From Ruminiclostridium cellulolyticum H10 (GTDB lineage: Bacteria > Bacillota > Clostridia > Acetivibrionales > DSM-1351), in NCBI RefSeq assembly GCF_000022065.1, contig NC_011898.1:3909501-3973500 (forward strand): a stretch of 64,000 bases of DNA, written 5' to 3'. Below, in pieces: positions 46,448-55,135 of the stretch; the stretch's first letter is position 1; every line of letters begins with the position of its first letter. The notes beneath the pieces are model-generated. The model was given only the letters and a program-made list of their open reading frames with translations, was not told where the DNA came from and searched no databases. The position numbers were made by a program, and so were the translations under genes.

Positions 46448-49306
46448 ATGAAAAAATACATAAGGAAAAGTTTTGCACTTTTGGTTATATTAGCCACACT
46501 GCTGACCTCTTTCAGTGGTGTGTCTGCAGCACAGCAGCTTATAAGTCAGACTGTTGAAAAGCAGACGATTACTTCAGGTGTAACTTTGGAGAGCTACGAC
46601 CGCTTTACTACAAGTGGGTGGATTAAATCCTATGTTCTCAGAGTTGATCTGTCTAATAAAAATGTGAAGGTTGACACTCTTGTAAACAAAAAATCAGTGG
46701 TCGGTTATTCAACTGTATTGAACCTGGCTAAAAATAGCGGGGCTATTGCTGCAGTAAACGGTAGCTTTTTTGATTTCGGACCTAGTGGAAGCGGAAAAGG
46801 ATATACATACGGTCCTGTAGTTTCTTCAGGTGAAATTGATCTAGCAGCTACCAGAGACAGTAAGGATACTGCAACCTTCTCCCTAAATGATGTAAACGAA
46901 GCTCTTTTTACATACTGGAACACCAAGGTTGAGCTTGTAACTCCAAAGGGTGAAAGAAAAGTAGCTGCATCTTATAACAGATATAATGGTAAATTTAACG
47001 GAATGTCCATAGTAGACTCAAAATGGGGTGCTAAAACTCCGGGTGCTACATCCAACTATCCATACTGGATAGAAATGGTAGTTGAAGATGGTATTGTAAA
47101 AGAGTTCAACGAGAACAAACCCAGTATGGATATGCCAAAAAACGGTTTTGTTGTTTTAGGTGCGGGAAGTCATATCCAGTATTTAAAAGACAATTTCAAT
47201 GTTGGTGATCCAGTAGAATATAATATCACCATGAATGTTGACACCAATAATATGAAGATGGCCCTTACAGGCGGAGCAATGCTTGTAAAGGATGATAAAG
47301 TATTAACTTCTTTCTCGCACAACCCTGTTTCGCCAAGTACGAGGGCATCAAGGACAGCAATCGGTACATCAAAAGACGGAAAAACCCTTATTGTGGCTGC
47401 TGTTGATGGTAGGTCAAGTGCAAGTATAGGTATGACACAATCAGAACTTGCATCATACATGCATGAACTTGGATGTGCCAATGCACTTAATCTGGATGGA
47501 GGCGGCTCAACTACACTGGTAGCAAGAAAGCAAGGTACAACAGGTTTAAGCGTTCAGAATCGTCCCTCAGACGGTTCACAAAGAGGAGTAGGAGCTTCTC
47601 TGGGAATATTCTCGGTAGGACCTCAAGGTCCTGTAGATTCTCTTTATATAACCTCTTATGAGGATTATGTATTTGTCAATACCTCCAGAGCCTTTACCGC
47701 AAGGGGCATGGATAAGTACATGAATCCTGTTAATATTAACCCCAAAGATATAAAATGGTCTGTGTCTGGTGTCAAAGGTACTTTCAAGGGAAATGTACTG
47801 TATCCCACCACAGCAGGTGAAGCCGTAGTTACGGCAAAAATAGGCGACAATGTAGTTGGAACTTGTCCTATTACCGTATTGGAATCACCTTCCAAGCTCG
47901 AAATGAACTATGACACACTTAATGTTAATCCCGGAAGTTCGATTACATTTTCCGTCAAAGGATGGGATAAGAACGGCTACACAGCAAGTATTCCCCCTGC
48001 AAATATTAAGTGGAGTACAGGCGGAAATGTAGGTAATGTATCCTCATCCAACGTATTTACAGCAAATAAAAGCGGTGGAACAGGTTATGTAGCCGCCACT
48101 GTAGGTTCAGCAGTTGTATCATGTCCTGTGTCTATCCGTAAGTCTGGGTTAACAAAAGTTATACAGGACTTTAATTCAACCGGAATAAAGCTGATCACCT
48201 CACCAAATTCGGCTAAAGCATCTTATAGTATGGCGTCAAACGTTTATAAGTCAGCAAAAAACTCCGCAAAAATCACATATGATTTTTCTAAGGATGTGAA
48301 TGTAAACAGAACAGCATACTTAACTTTGCCAAATGGAGGCTATACATTGGAATCCTCTACTTCCAAGCTTGGTATGTGGGTTTACAGTTCCGCCAAAAAA
48401 CCAATATGGATAGGGGCTACCGTACACGATTCTAAAGGAAACTACTCTAGTGAGTATTTTGCAAAGGGGATCACCTGGACAGGTTGGAAGTACCTCGAGG
48501 TATCACTGGATAATTTGAATACACCTAAAAAAATAACAAACGTGTTTGCTGTCCAGCCTAAAAGCGGAAAGTCCTCGGGAACGGTCTATTTTGATGACCT
48601 TACAATGGTTTACACAGGCTATCCCGCTGTTGATATGACAAAGGTTCCCAAGACAACCGTACCTAAGGATGATAATTACAAGGAAAGTACTGTATCTGGC
48701 ACGGACTCAATGACGTTTTCAGTGTTTGGCCAATCAACTGCATATTCATCATCCAACAAGACACAGATTGACATGCTAAATACTCTTGCTAGCCGTATAA
48801 ACAGCTCTGTTGATGTCTCTGTACTGGTTGGCTCAAATGACGGGCTTACAAGAAGCAGTATCAAGATTCCACAGTTGGCTACCACAGCAAGTTATAAATC
48901 TTTAGATATTAATGGAAACAGACTTATTCAACTGAATACTTCCAAAGGTGGTATTCGTGCGACAAATACAAACGAGTGGTTATGGCTTAATAATCAACTT
49001 AAAACCTTTGATGGTAAAAACCTATTTGTTTTTCTAATGGAAGATCCTATAAAATTCAATGATACCAAAGAAGGGCAGCTTTTAAAGGACACTCTTTCAA
49101 ATTATCAAAAGGAAACTGGAAAAAATGTATGGGTATTCTATAAGGGAAATTCAAATTCAAGTTATATGGACAAAGGTGTAAAATATGTGGTTACCGCAGG
49201 ATTTGATTCTTATGGCTTCAGCGACAGCAACAAAAGTGCTGCAAAGTATGCGGTTGTAAAAGTTAAGGGAACCTCCATAACATACCAGTTTAAATCATTT
49301 AATTAG
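46448..49306 (+). CDS. Exported NAGPA-domain (phosphodiester glycosidase) multidomain protein
   Basis: A 952-residue secreted protein starting at ATG 46448 (an upstream TTG at 46427 is in frame but less likely). Signal peptide 1-28 (ends GVSA). The phosphodiester glycosidase (NAGPA, PF09992) domain covers about 80-390, with AAVNGSFFDFG, DGRSSASIGMTQSELA and the signature NLDGGGSTTL. Two bacterial Ig-like modules follow (about 395-560), then a jelly-roll carbohydrate-binding-like module (about 570-735) and a C-terminal metallophosphoesterase-like remnant (about 745-952). Related enzymes remove alpha-linked sugar phosphodiesters from surface glycans. Substrate here is unknown. Terminator at 49319-49367. 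Confidence 0.88.
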   Translation: MKKYIRKSFALLVILATLLTSFSGVSAAQQLISQTVEKQTITSGVTLESYDRFTTSGWIKSYVLRVDLSNKNVKVDTLVNKKSVVGYSTVLNLAKNSGAIAAVNGSFFDFGPSGSGKGYTYGPVVSSGEIDLAATRDSKDTATFSLNDVNEALFTYWNTKVELVTPKGERKVAASYNRYNGKFNGMSIVDSKWGAKTPGATSNYPYWIEMVVEDGIVKEFNENKPSMDMPKNGFVVLGAGSHIQYLKDNFNVGDPVEYNITMNVDTNNMKMALTGGAMLVKDDKVLTSFSHNPVSPSTRASRTAIGTSKDGKTLIVAAVDGRSSASIGMTQSELASYMHELGCANALNLDGGGSTTLVARKQGTTGLSVQNRPSDGSQRGVGASLGIFSVGPQGPVDSLYITSYEDYVFVNTSRAFTARGMDKYMNPVNINPKDIKWSVSGVKGTFKGNVLYPTTAGEAVVTAKIGDNVVGTCPITVLESPSKLEMNYDTLNVNPGSSITFSVKGWDKNGYTASIPPANIKWSTGGNVGNVSSSNVFTANKSGGTGYVAATVGSAVVSCPVSIRKSGLTKVIQDFNSTGIKLITSPNSAKASYSMASNVYKSAKNSAKITYDFSKDVNVNRTAYLTLPNGGYTLESSTSKLGMWVYSSAKKPIWIGATVHDSKGNYSSEYFAKGITWTGWKYLEVSLDNLNTPKKITNVFAVQPKSGKSSGTVYFDDLTMVYTGYPAVDMTKVPKTTVPKDDNYKESTVSGTDSMTFSVFGQSTAYSSSNKTQIDMLNTLASRINSSVDVSVLVGSNDGLTRSSIKIPQLATTASYKSLDINGNRLIQLNTSKGGIRATNTNEWLWLNNQLKTFDGKNLFVFLMEDPIKFNDTKEGQLLKDTLSNYQKETGKNVWVFYKGNSNSSYMDKGVKYVVTAGFDSYGFSDSNKSAAKYAVVKVKGTSITYQFKSFN

Positions 49307-49318
49307 GTCATTAAAAAT

Positions 49319-49367
49319 AAAACCGGAAACAATAAAAGCTAAACGCTTAAAATGTTTCCGGTTTTTA
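49319..49367 (+). terminator. Terminator of the NAGPA gene
   Basis: Stem AAACCGGAAACA/TGTTTCCGGTTT with a 21-base loop and a TTTTT tail. It also faces the convergent galU gene. Confidence 0.8.
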
Positions 49368-49385
49368 TTTTATACAAATGTTTTA

Positions 49386-50258
49386 TTACGGAAGCTGCTC
49401 CATTTTATGCCTCAAAAAGGCTGTAAAATCGTCCTTCAGGTCCTCTCTTTTTAAAGCAAATTCAACCGTAGCCTTTAGGAAGCCAATTCTGTCTCCAACA
49501 TCATATCTATCACCTGCAAAATCAAAGGCATACATCGCTTCCTGCTCCATCAGCTTCTGGAGTGCGTCTGTGAGCCAAATTTCTCCATTTTTACCCGGTA
49601 CTGCTGTTTCCAGGAATTCAAAAATCCTTGGAGATATAATATATCTTCCCAATATAGCTATGTTGGATGGTGCCTGCTCTACCTCCGGTTTCTCAACTAA
49701 TCCCTTTACCTTATAGACGCTTTCGTCTATCTGTGTTCCCCCAATAACACCATATTTTGTGACGTCCTGAAGGGGTACTTTCTGTACTCCCAGAATAGTA
49801 GTCTGGTATTCATTATATACGTCCATCAGCTGCTTGATACACGGTACCGGAGAATCCACTATATCGTCACCCAGCATGACTGCAAAAGGTTCATTCCCAA
49901 TAAATGATTTAGCACAGTAAATAGCATGTCCCAGGCCTTTTGCTTCCTTCTGCCTTATATAGTGTATATTTGCAATATTTGAAATCTCCTGAACCACACT
50001 TAACAAATCCAGTTTTCCCTTTCTATGAAGCTCCTCTTCCAATTCGTAGGATTTGTCAAAATGGTCTTCAATTGCCCTTTTATTCCTTCCGGAGATGATA
50101 AGTATATCTTCAATCCCCGCGGCAACTGCTTCTTCAACAATATATTGTATAGTGGGTTTATCAACTATAGGTATCATTTCCTTAGGCTGTGCCTTGGTTG
50201 CAGGTAAAAACCTAGTTCCAAGACCGGCAGCAGGTATTATCGCCTTTCGTACTTTCAT
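49386..50258 (-). CDS. galU: UTP-glucose-1-phosphate uridylyltransferase
   Basis: Makes UDP-glucose for glycolipid anchors, wall polymers and glycosylation. The 290-residue protein has the nucleotide-binding AIIPAAGLGTRFLPATKAQP (about 5-24), the VDKPTIQYIVEEAV motif, MLGDDIV near 130 with the metal-binding Asp, and GLVEKPE near 190. The GGAGGAAAGCT site before ATG 50258 decides this start over a longer frame to 50324. In Gram-positive bacteria GalU feeds the lipid anchor of lipoteichoic acid, which fits the LTA-synthase-like gene at 10852. Confidence 0.96.
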   Translation of the reverse strand: MKVRKAIIPAAGLGTRFLPATKAQPKEMIPIVDKPTIQYIVEEAVAAGIEDILIISGRNKRAIEDHFDKSYELEEELHRKGKLDLLSVVQEISNIANIHYIRQKEAKGLGHAIYCAKSFIGNEPFAVMLGDDIVDSPVPCIKQLMDVYNEYQTTILGVQKVPLQDVTKYGVIGGTQIDESVYKVKGLVEKPEVEQAPSNIAILGRYIISPRIFEFLETAVPGKNGEIWLTDALQKLMEQEAMYAFDFAGDRYDVGDRIGFLKATVEFALKREDLKDDFTAFLRHKMEQLP

Positions 50259-50356
50259 AGCTTTCCTCCGTATGTACTTTATTAAATTATATTTTACCAT
50301 ACATTTAAATTTTAACGCAACCAAATGTTTCCAATCACATCCTTATAACCCTTACA

Positions 50357-50385
50357 TTGATTCTTTATATATTGTATGTTATAAT
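50357..50385 (+). promoter_or_regulatory. Promoter of the FMN riboswitch-ribU transcript
   Basis: TTGATT (50357-50362), 17-base spacer, TATAAT (50380-50385), about 37 bases before the riboswitch aptamer. Confidence 0.8.
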
Positions 50386-50421
50386 TTCTGCATATACAAA
50401 ATTAAAAAAGTTAATATAATA

Positions 50422-50542
50422 TCTTCAGGGCAGGGTGCGATTCCCTACCGGCGGTAATGTACTATTTAGTATTAGCCCGCGAGCGTTTTGCAGACATGGT
50501 GTGATTCCATGGCCGACAGTACAGTCTGGATGAAAGAAGAAA
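50422..50542 (+). promoter_or_regulatory. FMN riboswitch (RFN element)
   Basis: The conserved blocks are in order: GGGCAGGGTG with ATTCCCTACCGGCGGT, then AGCCCGCGAGC, then GCAGACATGGTG, ATTCCATGGCCGACAGT, and AGTCTGGATGAAAGAAG, which close the six-helix aptamer. FMN binding is expected to favour the terminator at 50573-50606 and switch off ribU. Confidence 0.95.
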
Positions 50543-50572
50543 CAGCAAATAAATATTATTTTGTTATTTGAT

Positions 50573-50606
50573 TAAGCTCTGTGGATTATTATTCACAGGG
50601 CTTTTT
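50573..50606 (+). terminator. Riboswitch-controlled attenuator terminator
   Basis: Stem AAGCTCTGTG/CACAGGGCTT with a 10-base loop and TTTTT tail, between the aptamer and ribU. Confidence 0.85.
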
Positions 50607-50643
50607 AATTTATATTTATCTATAACCTAAGGGGGCAAAATTC

Positions 50644-51195
50644 ATGAATAGCAGTAAAATCAGAAAAATTACCACAATGGGTGTTTTGGTGGCAATTTCA
50701 GTAATACTTATAGTATCACCTTTAAAATTTCCATTTCCCAGTGCACCATTCCTTGTGTACGACGCCGCAGATGTTTCCATTATTATAGGTGGTTTTATTT
50801 TTGGACCAACTCAAGGTATTATTCTCACTATTGTGACAGCTGTAGTACAAACCATGTCTGACAGCTCAGGAGGAGGATGGATAGGCTGTGTCATGCACAT
50901 TGTTGCTACATCAGCTCTGGTATGTACCTCTTCTGTAATTTATTCAAGAAAAAGAACTCTTAAAAGTGCTGTTATCGGTTTAACACTTGGAAGTCTAGCA
51001 ATGACCGTACTGATGATACCAATGAACATGATATTTTACCCTTTGTTTGCAGGAACTCCTGTTGATGCTGTAATTAAAATGATGGTCCCCGCCCTTCTTC
51101 CTTTCAATTTAATGAAGGCAGGTCTTAACTCAGTAATAGCCTTATTGTTGTACAAGTCATCAGGCAGACTATTAAGGCAAATAGCCCTTAAATAG
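50644..51195 (+). CDS. ribU: Riboflavin ECF transporter S component
   Basis: The substrate-binding membrane subunit for riboflavin uptake, used with a shared ECF ATPase/T-component module coded elsewhere. The 183 residues carry six hydrophobic helices with a KFPFPSAPFLVYDAADVSI segment near residues 29-47, typical of RibU, and a conserved PMNMIFYPLF loop near 125. The FMN riboswitch directly upstream fixes the ligand pathway as riboflavin/FMN. GGGGG-rich ribosome site before ATG at 50644. Confidence 0.93.
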   Translation: MNSSKIRKITTMGVLVAISVILIVSPLKFPFPSAPFLVYDAADVSIIIGGFIFGPTQGIILTIVTAVVQTMSDSSGGGWIGCVMHIVATSALVCTSSVIYSRKRTLKSAVIGLTLGSLAMTVLMIPMNMIFYPLFAGTPVDAVIKMMVPALLPFNLMKAGLNSVIALLLYKSSGRLLRQIALK

Positions 51196-51426
51196 GGCTA
51201 TTTGGGTTATACCCTTTATGACTTTGAGGAAATGATTGCAATTGTTTGCTATAGCAATTATGATATATGTTATCAAAATTATTAAATATTAGAAATTACA
51301 TATTTACATTAAAATAATTTGCACGTATTATAATATATAACATCATATGCGTGACAAATGTCACATAGGCATCATAAGCCAATTATTATAATTTTGCTAA
51401 TGCAACAATTGCGGGGTGATATTGGT

Positions 51427-51726
51427 ATGGAATTTTGTAATAAATGCGGTTCTTTGAAGATTAACGGAAACTGCACCAACAAAAAATGTGATCAGCATGT
51501 TAAATCTATGGTAGAAATGGCTACAACTCAGCAAATTGAGTACATCAAAGAACTGGCAGAACAATTAAATGAAGATATCAGTGATATGAACTTTGAGAAC
51601 ATGACAAAAAATGATGCTTCATATCTTATTGATGATTATGTAGAACGGCTGGATGATAGCGATAAGAAATTAATAGCCGAAGATGAAATTCTTGATGATG
51701 ATGAAACTGACGAAGAAGAAGAATAA
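51427..51726 (+). CDS. Small acidic zinc-ribbon-like protein
   Basis: A 99-residue protein starting MEFCNKCGSLKINGNCTNKK with cysteines 4, 7, 16 and 21 in a C-x2-C ... C-x4-C spacing that suggests a treble-clef or ribbon zinc site. A helical middle (TQQIEYIKELAEQLNEDI, with the NASYLIDDYV helix) and a very acidic tail (EDEILDDDETDEEEE) follow. The longer frame from 51358 lacks a ribosome site; GGGGTGAT before ATG 51427 decides the start. It borders the DnaA-box-like array. Function unknown. Confidence 0.75.
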   Translation: MEFCNKCGSLKINGNCTNKKCDQHVKSMVEMATTQQIEYIKELAEQLNEDISDMNFENMTKNDASYLIDDYVERLDDSDKKLIAEDEILDDDETDEEEE

Positions 51727-51741
51727 AAGTATATTATGTTT

Positions 51742-51771
51742 AAAAAAGCGAGGTTAACTTCCTCGCTTTTT
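51742..51771 (+). terminator. Terminator, works in both directions
   Basis: Stem AAAAAGCGAGG/CCTCGCTTTTT with an 8-base loop and T runs on both strands, between the zinc-ribbon gene and the DnaA-box-like array. Confidence 0.85.
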
Positions 51772-51798
51772 GTTTTTTTAACAAATTCCTCGATAATC

Positions 51799-52004
51799 TG
51801 TTGATAACTTCTTAATTACTTGTTAATTTTAATATGTGGATATGTTATACTGTTTATAAAAAATTGTGAATAACTTTAAAAACTCATGTGGATGAAGCAT
51901 TTCAAGCGTTTTTTACATACTTTCTAATATTGTTTTATATATGTGGATAATGTGAATAAATCTGTGCATAATTTAGAATATATAGTTCAATTAAGTGTGG
52001 AAAA
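51799..52004. other. Array of nine DnaA-box-like 9-mers (origin-like or DnaA-binding region)
   Basis: Nine matches to TGTGGATAA, all in the same orientation, start at 51799, 51835, 51851, 51865, 51887, 51942, 51951, 51963 and 51996. One (51942) is the perfect box; those at 51865, 51951 and 51963 fit TTATNCACA read on the other strand; the rest have one or two changes. Spacing runs from 0 to 46 bases, with a very AT-rich background around 51815-51865. No coding ORF lies inside. No dnaA or dnaN is in the window, so this is not the classic dnaA-linked origin. Confidence 0.65.
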
Positions 52005-52009
52005 GTGGA

Positions 52010-53929
52010 TTAATTTGAATATTTCAGACTGAATCCATATTGGAAAAGGGCATCGTATACTTCGTTATTATCCAACTTTTCAATGGTAATGGGAAGTTGT
52101 TCAACTGATTTAGGCCAGCTCACAGGCAACCGCCCCTTAAAATTGCAGTTTTCTCCGTATATAACCTGTGCAACAGCCCTTCCTTCCGTCCCCGGAAGCC
52201 ATGCCTCAACCATAGCATCCCACTTATTAATCTCATTTGTGATTATCCTTGGCCTTCCTGATACAAGAATTACAACTATAGGCTTATTTGATTGGTATGC
52301 AATTCGCAGTACTTCGGCATTCTCTTTAAAGGCCAGTCCGTCACTTAATCCGAGAGCTTTTTCATCGCCCTTTCCCTCGGCATAAGGGTGTTCTCCAAGA
52401 ACCGCTAGAACGACATCTGCCTCCTTTACCCTTGAAGGGTCAGTGATAATAAGGCCGCCTCCCTTGTCTGCCATTTCCTTAAATCCATCCAGAATAGTGG
52501 TACCACTCATCCACTTTTCGTCTCCATCATCCAGTCCTCCCTGCCAGGTTTTTGTCCAGCCGCCACATTGTACGCCAATATTATCAGAGGCTGGTCCAAT
52601 GACTGCAACTTTGTCTGATTTTTTTAATGGCAGTATTTTCCTCTTGTTTTTCAAAAGAACTAATGACTCCTTTACAGCCTGTTCAGCAAGTTGAACATTG
52701 GATGTCTGCCTGAGCTTATAGTTCTTATTTGTCACGTCTTTTCCTTCAAATTTACCTGTTTCCATTTTTACTCTTAAAACCCTCGAAACAGCATCATCAA
52801 TCCTGTCCATATTTACATCCTGCCTCTTCTGACTTGCTGCCTCAAGTAAACATTTATAGGTTTCCTTCCACCGCTTCCCTTCAACTAGTACGTCAATTCC
52901 GGCATTAACTGCATTTACTACCTTAGTATAAAGACTGTTCCCGTCCAGATATTCAACGCCCTCGTAGTCGCTGATTACAATTCCTTGAAAGCCTATATCC
53001 TGCTTAAGCTTATATTCTATAAGATCTCTTTCCGAATGGTTTTTTCGACCCTTTATACTGCTGTACGATACCATAATTGTTTTAACGCCTGATTTAACTG
53101 CATCCTTATAAACAGATATATATTTATCTTTAAGTTCTTCCGTGCTGATGTTTGTGTTTCCACGATCCAGCAGTCCGTTGGTACCTGAACCAAATTCAAC
53201 CGCTCCATCTGCCACGTAGTGCTTTGCACAGGCAATTATCCCTTTGTTCTGGAGTTCTGTTATCAAAGCAGTTGCCATCATAGTCACAAGATCTGGGGTC
53301 TCGCTGAAACATTCATAATCCCTTCCCCATCTTATGTCATTGCTTACTGCAACACACGGCGAAAATGTCCAATCTACTCCTATTGCTTTTAATTCATCTG
53401 CCACAGCAGCTCCGATTTGCCTTGTAAGTTTTCCGTTACGTGTGGCTCCCAGACTGATATTATGAGGATAAATAATGGTATCCTTCATGTTGTTGTTACC
53501 ATGAACTGCATCTGTGGCAAATAAAAGTGGTATTGACAATCTCGAATCATTTGCGGCCTTTTTATATGTTTCTATCATTGACCTCCAGCCGTCCGGATTA
53601 TTGTCCTTGGGAGCTGAACCACCTTCCGCAAACACACATCCAACACCATAGGTTTTTACATCATGAGCCGAAATATAGTCCTTTTCCGCCATAATCATCT
53701 GACCTACTTTTTCCTCCAATGTCATCTTGCTTATGTATGCTGATATATTATCCTTGATCGATTTTTGTTTATTGTATATTGCTGTTACTTCTGAATTATT
53801 TCCGCTGTTTGTGGAAATATAGGGTTTATTTGAAACCTTGCGGGTATTTGATCCGGTATTACTGCAGCAACATAGAGACATTGCCAGCAAAGTAGTCAGA
53901 AGTACTCTTCCCAGTCCTTTTAAGCTCAA
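52010..53929 (-). CDS. Exported GH3 family beta-glycosidase
   Basis: A 639-residue secreted or lipid-anchored protein (signal region ending LLAMSLCCCS; the lipobox is plausible but not canonical). The GH3 N-terminal barrel covers about 70-380 with KHYVADG near 240 and the nucleophile Asp321 in SDYEGVEYL (most family members have SDW). The C-terminal GH3 domain (about 430-635) has the VAVIGPASD segment and acid/base candidates nearby. This arrangement is that of exo-beta-glucosidases and related enzymes; substrate specificity is not decided. TTG start with GAGGTGAT ribosome site; promoter at 53961-53989. Confidence 0.9.
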   Translation of the reverse strand: MSLKGLGRVLLTTLLAMSLCCCSNTGSNTRKVSNKPYISTNSGNNSEVTAIYNKQKSIKDNISAYISKMTLEEKVGQMIMAEKDYISAHDVKTYGVGCVFAEGGSAPKDNNPDGWRSMIETYKKAANDSRLSIPLLFATDAVHGNNNMKDTIIYPHNISLGATRNGKLTRQIGAAVADELKAIGVDWTFSPCVAVSNDIRWGRDYECFSETPDLVTMMATALITELQNKGIIACAKHYVADGAVEFGSGTNGLLDRGNTNISTEELKDKYISVYKDAVKSGVKTIMVSYSSIKGRKNHSERDLIEYKLKQDIGFQGIVISDYEGVEYLDGNSLYTKVVNAVNAGIDVLVEGKRWKETYKCLLEAASQKRQDVNMDRIDDAVSRVLRVKMETGKFEGKDVTNKNYKLRQTSNVQLAEQAVKESLVLLKNKRKILPLKKSDKVAVIGPASDNIGVQCGGWTKTWQGGLDDGDEKWMSGTTILDGFKEMADKGGGLIITDPSRVKEADVVLAVLGEHPYAEGKGDEKALGLSDGLAFKENAEVLRIAYQSNKPIVVILVSGRPRIITNEINKWDAMVEAWLPGTEGRAVAQVIYGENCNFKGRLPVSWPKSVEQLPITIEKLDNNEVYDALFQYGFSLKYSN

Positions 53930-53960
53930 TTAATCACCTCATTGCTTGGGATATATTACT

Positions 53961-53989
53961 ATAATATTAAATTAATTGTAATATATCAA
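53961..53989 (-). promoter_or_regulatory. Promoter of the GH3 gene
   Basis: TTGATA (53984-53989) and TATTAT (53961-53966), 17-base spacer, minus strand. Confidence 0.65.
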
Positions 53990-54059
53990 CATTAATCTAC
54001 TCATATCTTAATATAGTTAGTAGTATTTAATAAATCAATATTATGTCTGGAGGTTATCA

Positions 54060-54983
54060 ATGAAAAGAATACTACCTATTGTTGCCTTAATCCTTATTCT
54101 ATGCCTTACCTTGACCTTGGCATCTTCAGCTTCCACAGAAGTCCTGTATACCCAGAATAGCCATGTAAGTATGTGGAAAATTACATCCCGGATTACTGCC
54201 TCTGAAGGAAATATTATGTATCTCCTTGGATCATTATCTGTTTCAGAAAAAAGCATATTCCCTCTAGAAAATCAGCTTGAAAAGGTATACGAGGAATGTT
54301 CAAAAATTGTTGTAGAAACGGACATTTCTAAAACAACTCAGGATCAAACTGTAACAGCTTTATTAAAATATGGACTGCTATCAAAGACAACTATAGACAA
54401 GGTATTAACAAAGGAGCAGTATACCAAAGCAGACAACCTTATAAAGAAGTATACACTAAACAAAAAATCACTTTCTGCTTATAAAAGCTTTATGCCCTGG
54501 GTTATAGATAGTCTTATTGCCAATCTGGCATTTAGTAATTCGCAAAATTTCATACAAAACCCTGTCACCTCCTATTTTTTAGAAAAGGCAAAAAAAGACG
54601 GAAAGTCAATAGTTGAACTTGAGTCTCCCAATTCACAACTAAAAAGACTTAGCTCAATGTCGTACTCTCTTCAAGGTGCAATGCTTGAAAATACTATTAT
54701 GTTTGCAGAAAAAGGACCTGAAACTGTAAAAAATGCCACTGAGTTATGGAAAGACGGTGATATCGAGGGCCTCAATGAGCTATATACTTTTTATAAGGGC
54801 TCTCAAGCAGCAGCTTATAATACTTTTCTTATTGAAAAAAACAAAAAAGTCTGCGAGTACATTATCAAATGTCTGAAATCAGGAGGCAAATATTTTACGA
54901 TAACAGATATTTCAATGCTTACGGGAAAAAGCGGTATTATTAATATGCTCAAGGAAAAAGGCTATAAAGTAGAACAGCAGTAA
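54060..54983 (+). CDS. TraB/GumN family exported protein
   Basis: A 307-residue protein with a signal peptide (about 1-24, then ASTEVLYT) and a TraB/GumN (PF01963) domain. Family features are the MYLLGSLSVSEKSIFPLE segment (near 50-70; many members have GTxH where this has GSLS), IVVETDIS near 85, the VELESP segment near 188, and the C-terminal FTITDISMLTGKSGIINMLKE closing element. The histidine usual in the GTxH motif is replaced by serine, so peptidase-like activity is doubtful. Divergent from the GH3 gene and followed by the GH94 gene. Confidence 0.75.
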   Translation: MKRILPIVALILILCLTLTLASSASTEVLYTQNSHVSMWKITSRITASEGNIMYLLGSLSVSEKSIFPLENQLEKVYEECSKIVVETDISKTTQDQTVTALLKYGLLSKTTIDKVLTKEQYTKADNLIKKYTLNKKSLSAYKSFMPWVIDSLIANLAFSNSQNFIQNPVTSYFLEKAKKDGKSIVELESPNSQLKRLSSMSYSLQGAMLENTIMFAEKGPETVKNATELWKDGDIEGLNELYTFYKGSQAAAYNTFLIEKNKKVCEYIIKCLKSGGKYFTITDISMLTGKSGIINMLKEKGYKVEQQ

Positions 54984-55071
54984 TATCGGTTAGGTGCTTA
55001 ACACTTTGATATTTATTCAAAAACACCTGCCCTCTATTGTTTTGATAATATTTTTCTAAAGTTTTGAATTG

Positions 55072-55102
55072 TTGACATTTATTTTAATATTTATGATATT
55101 AT
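55072..55102 (+). promoter_or_regulatory. Candidate promoter of the GH94 gene
   Basis: TTGACA (55072-55077) with TATTAT at 55097-55102 (19-base spacer) or GATATT at 55095-55100 (17-base spacer). Confidence 0.5.
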
Positions 55103-55135
55103 TATCTCTGAATTTGGTTTTCGGAGGTGCTTTAA

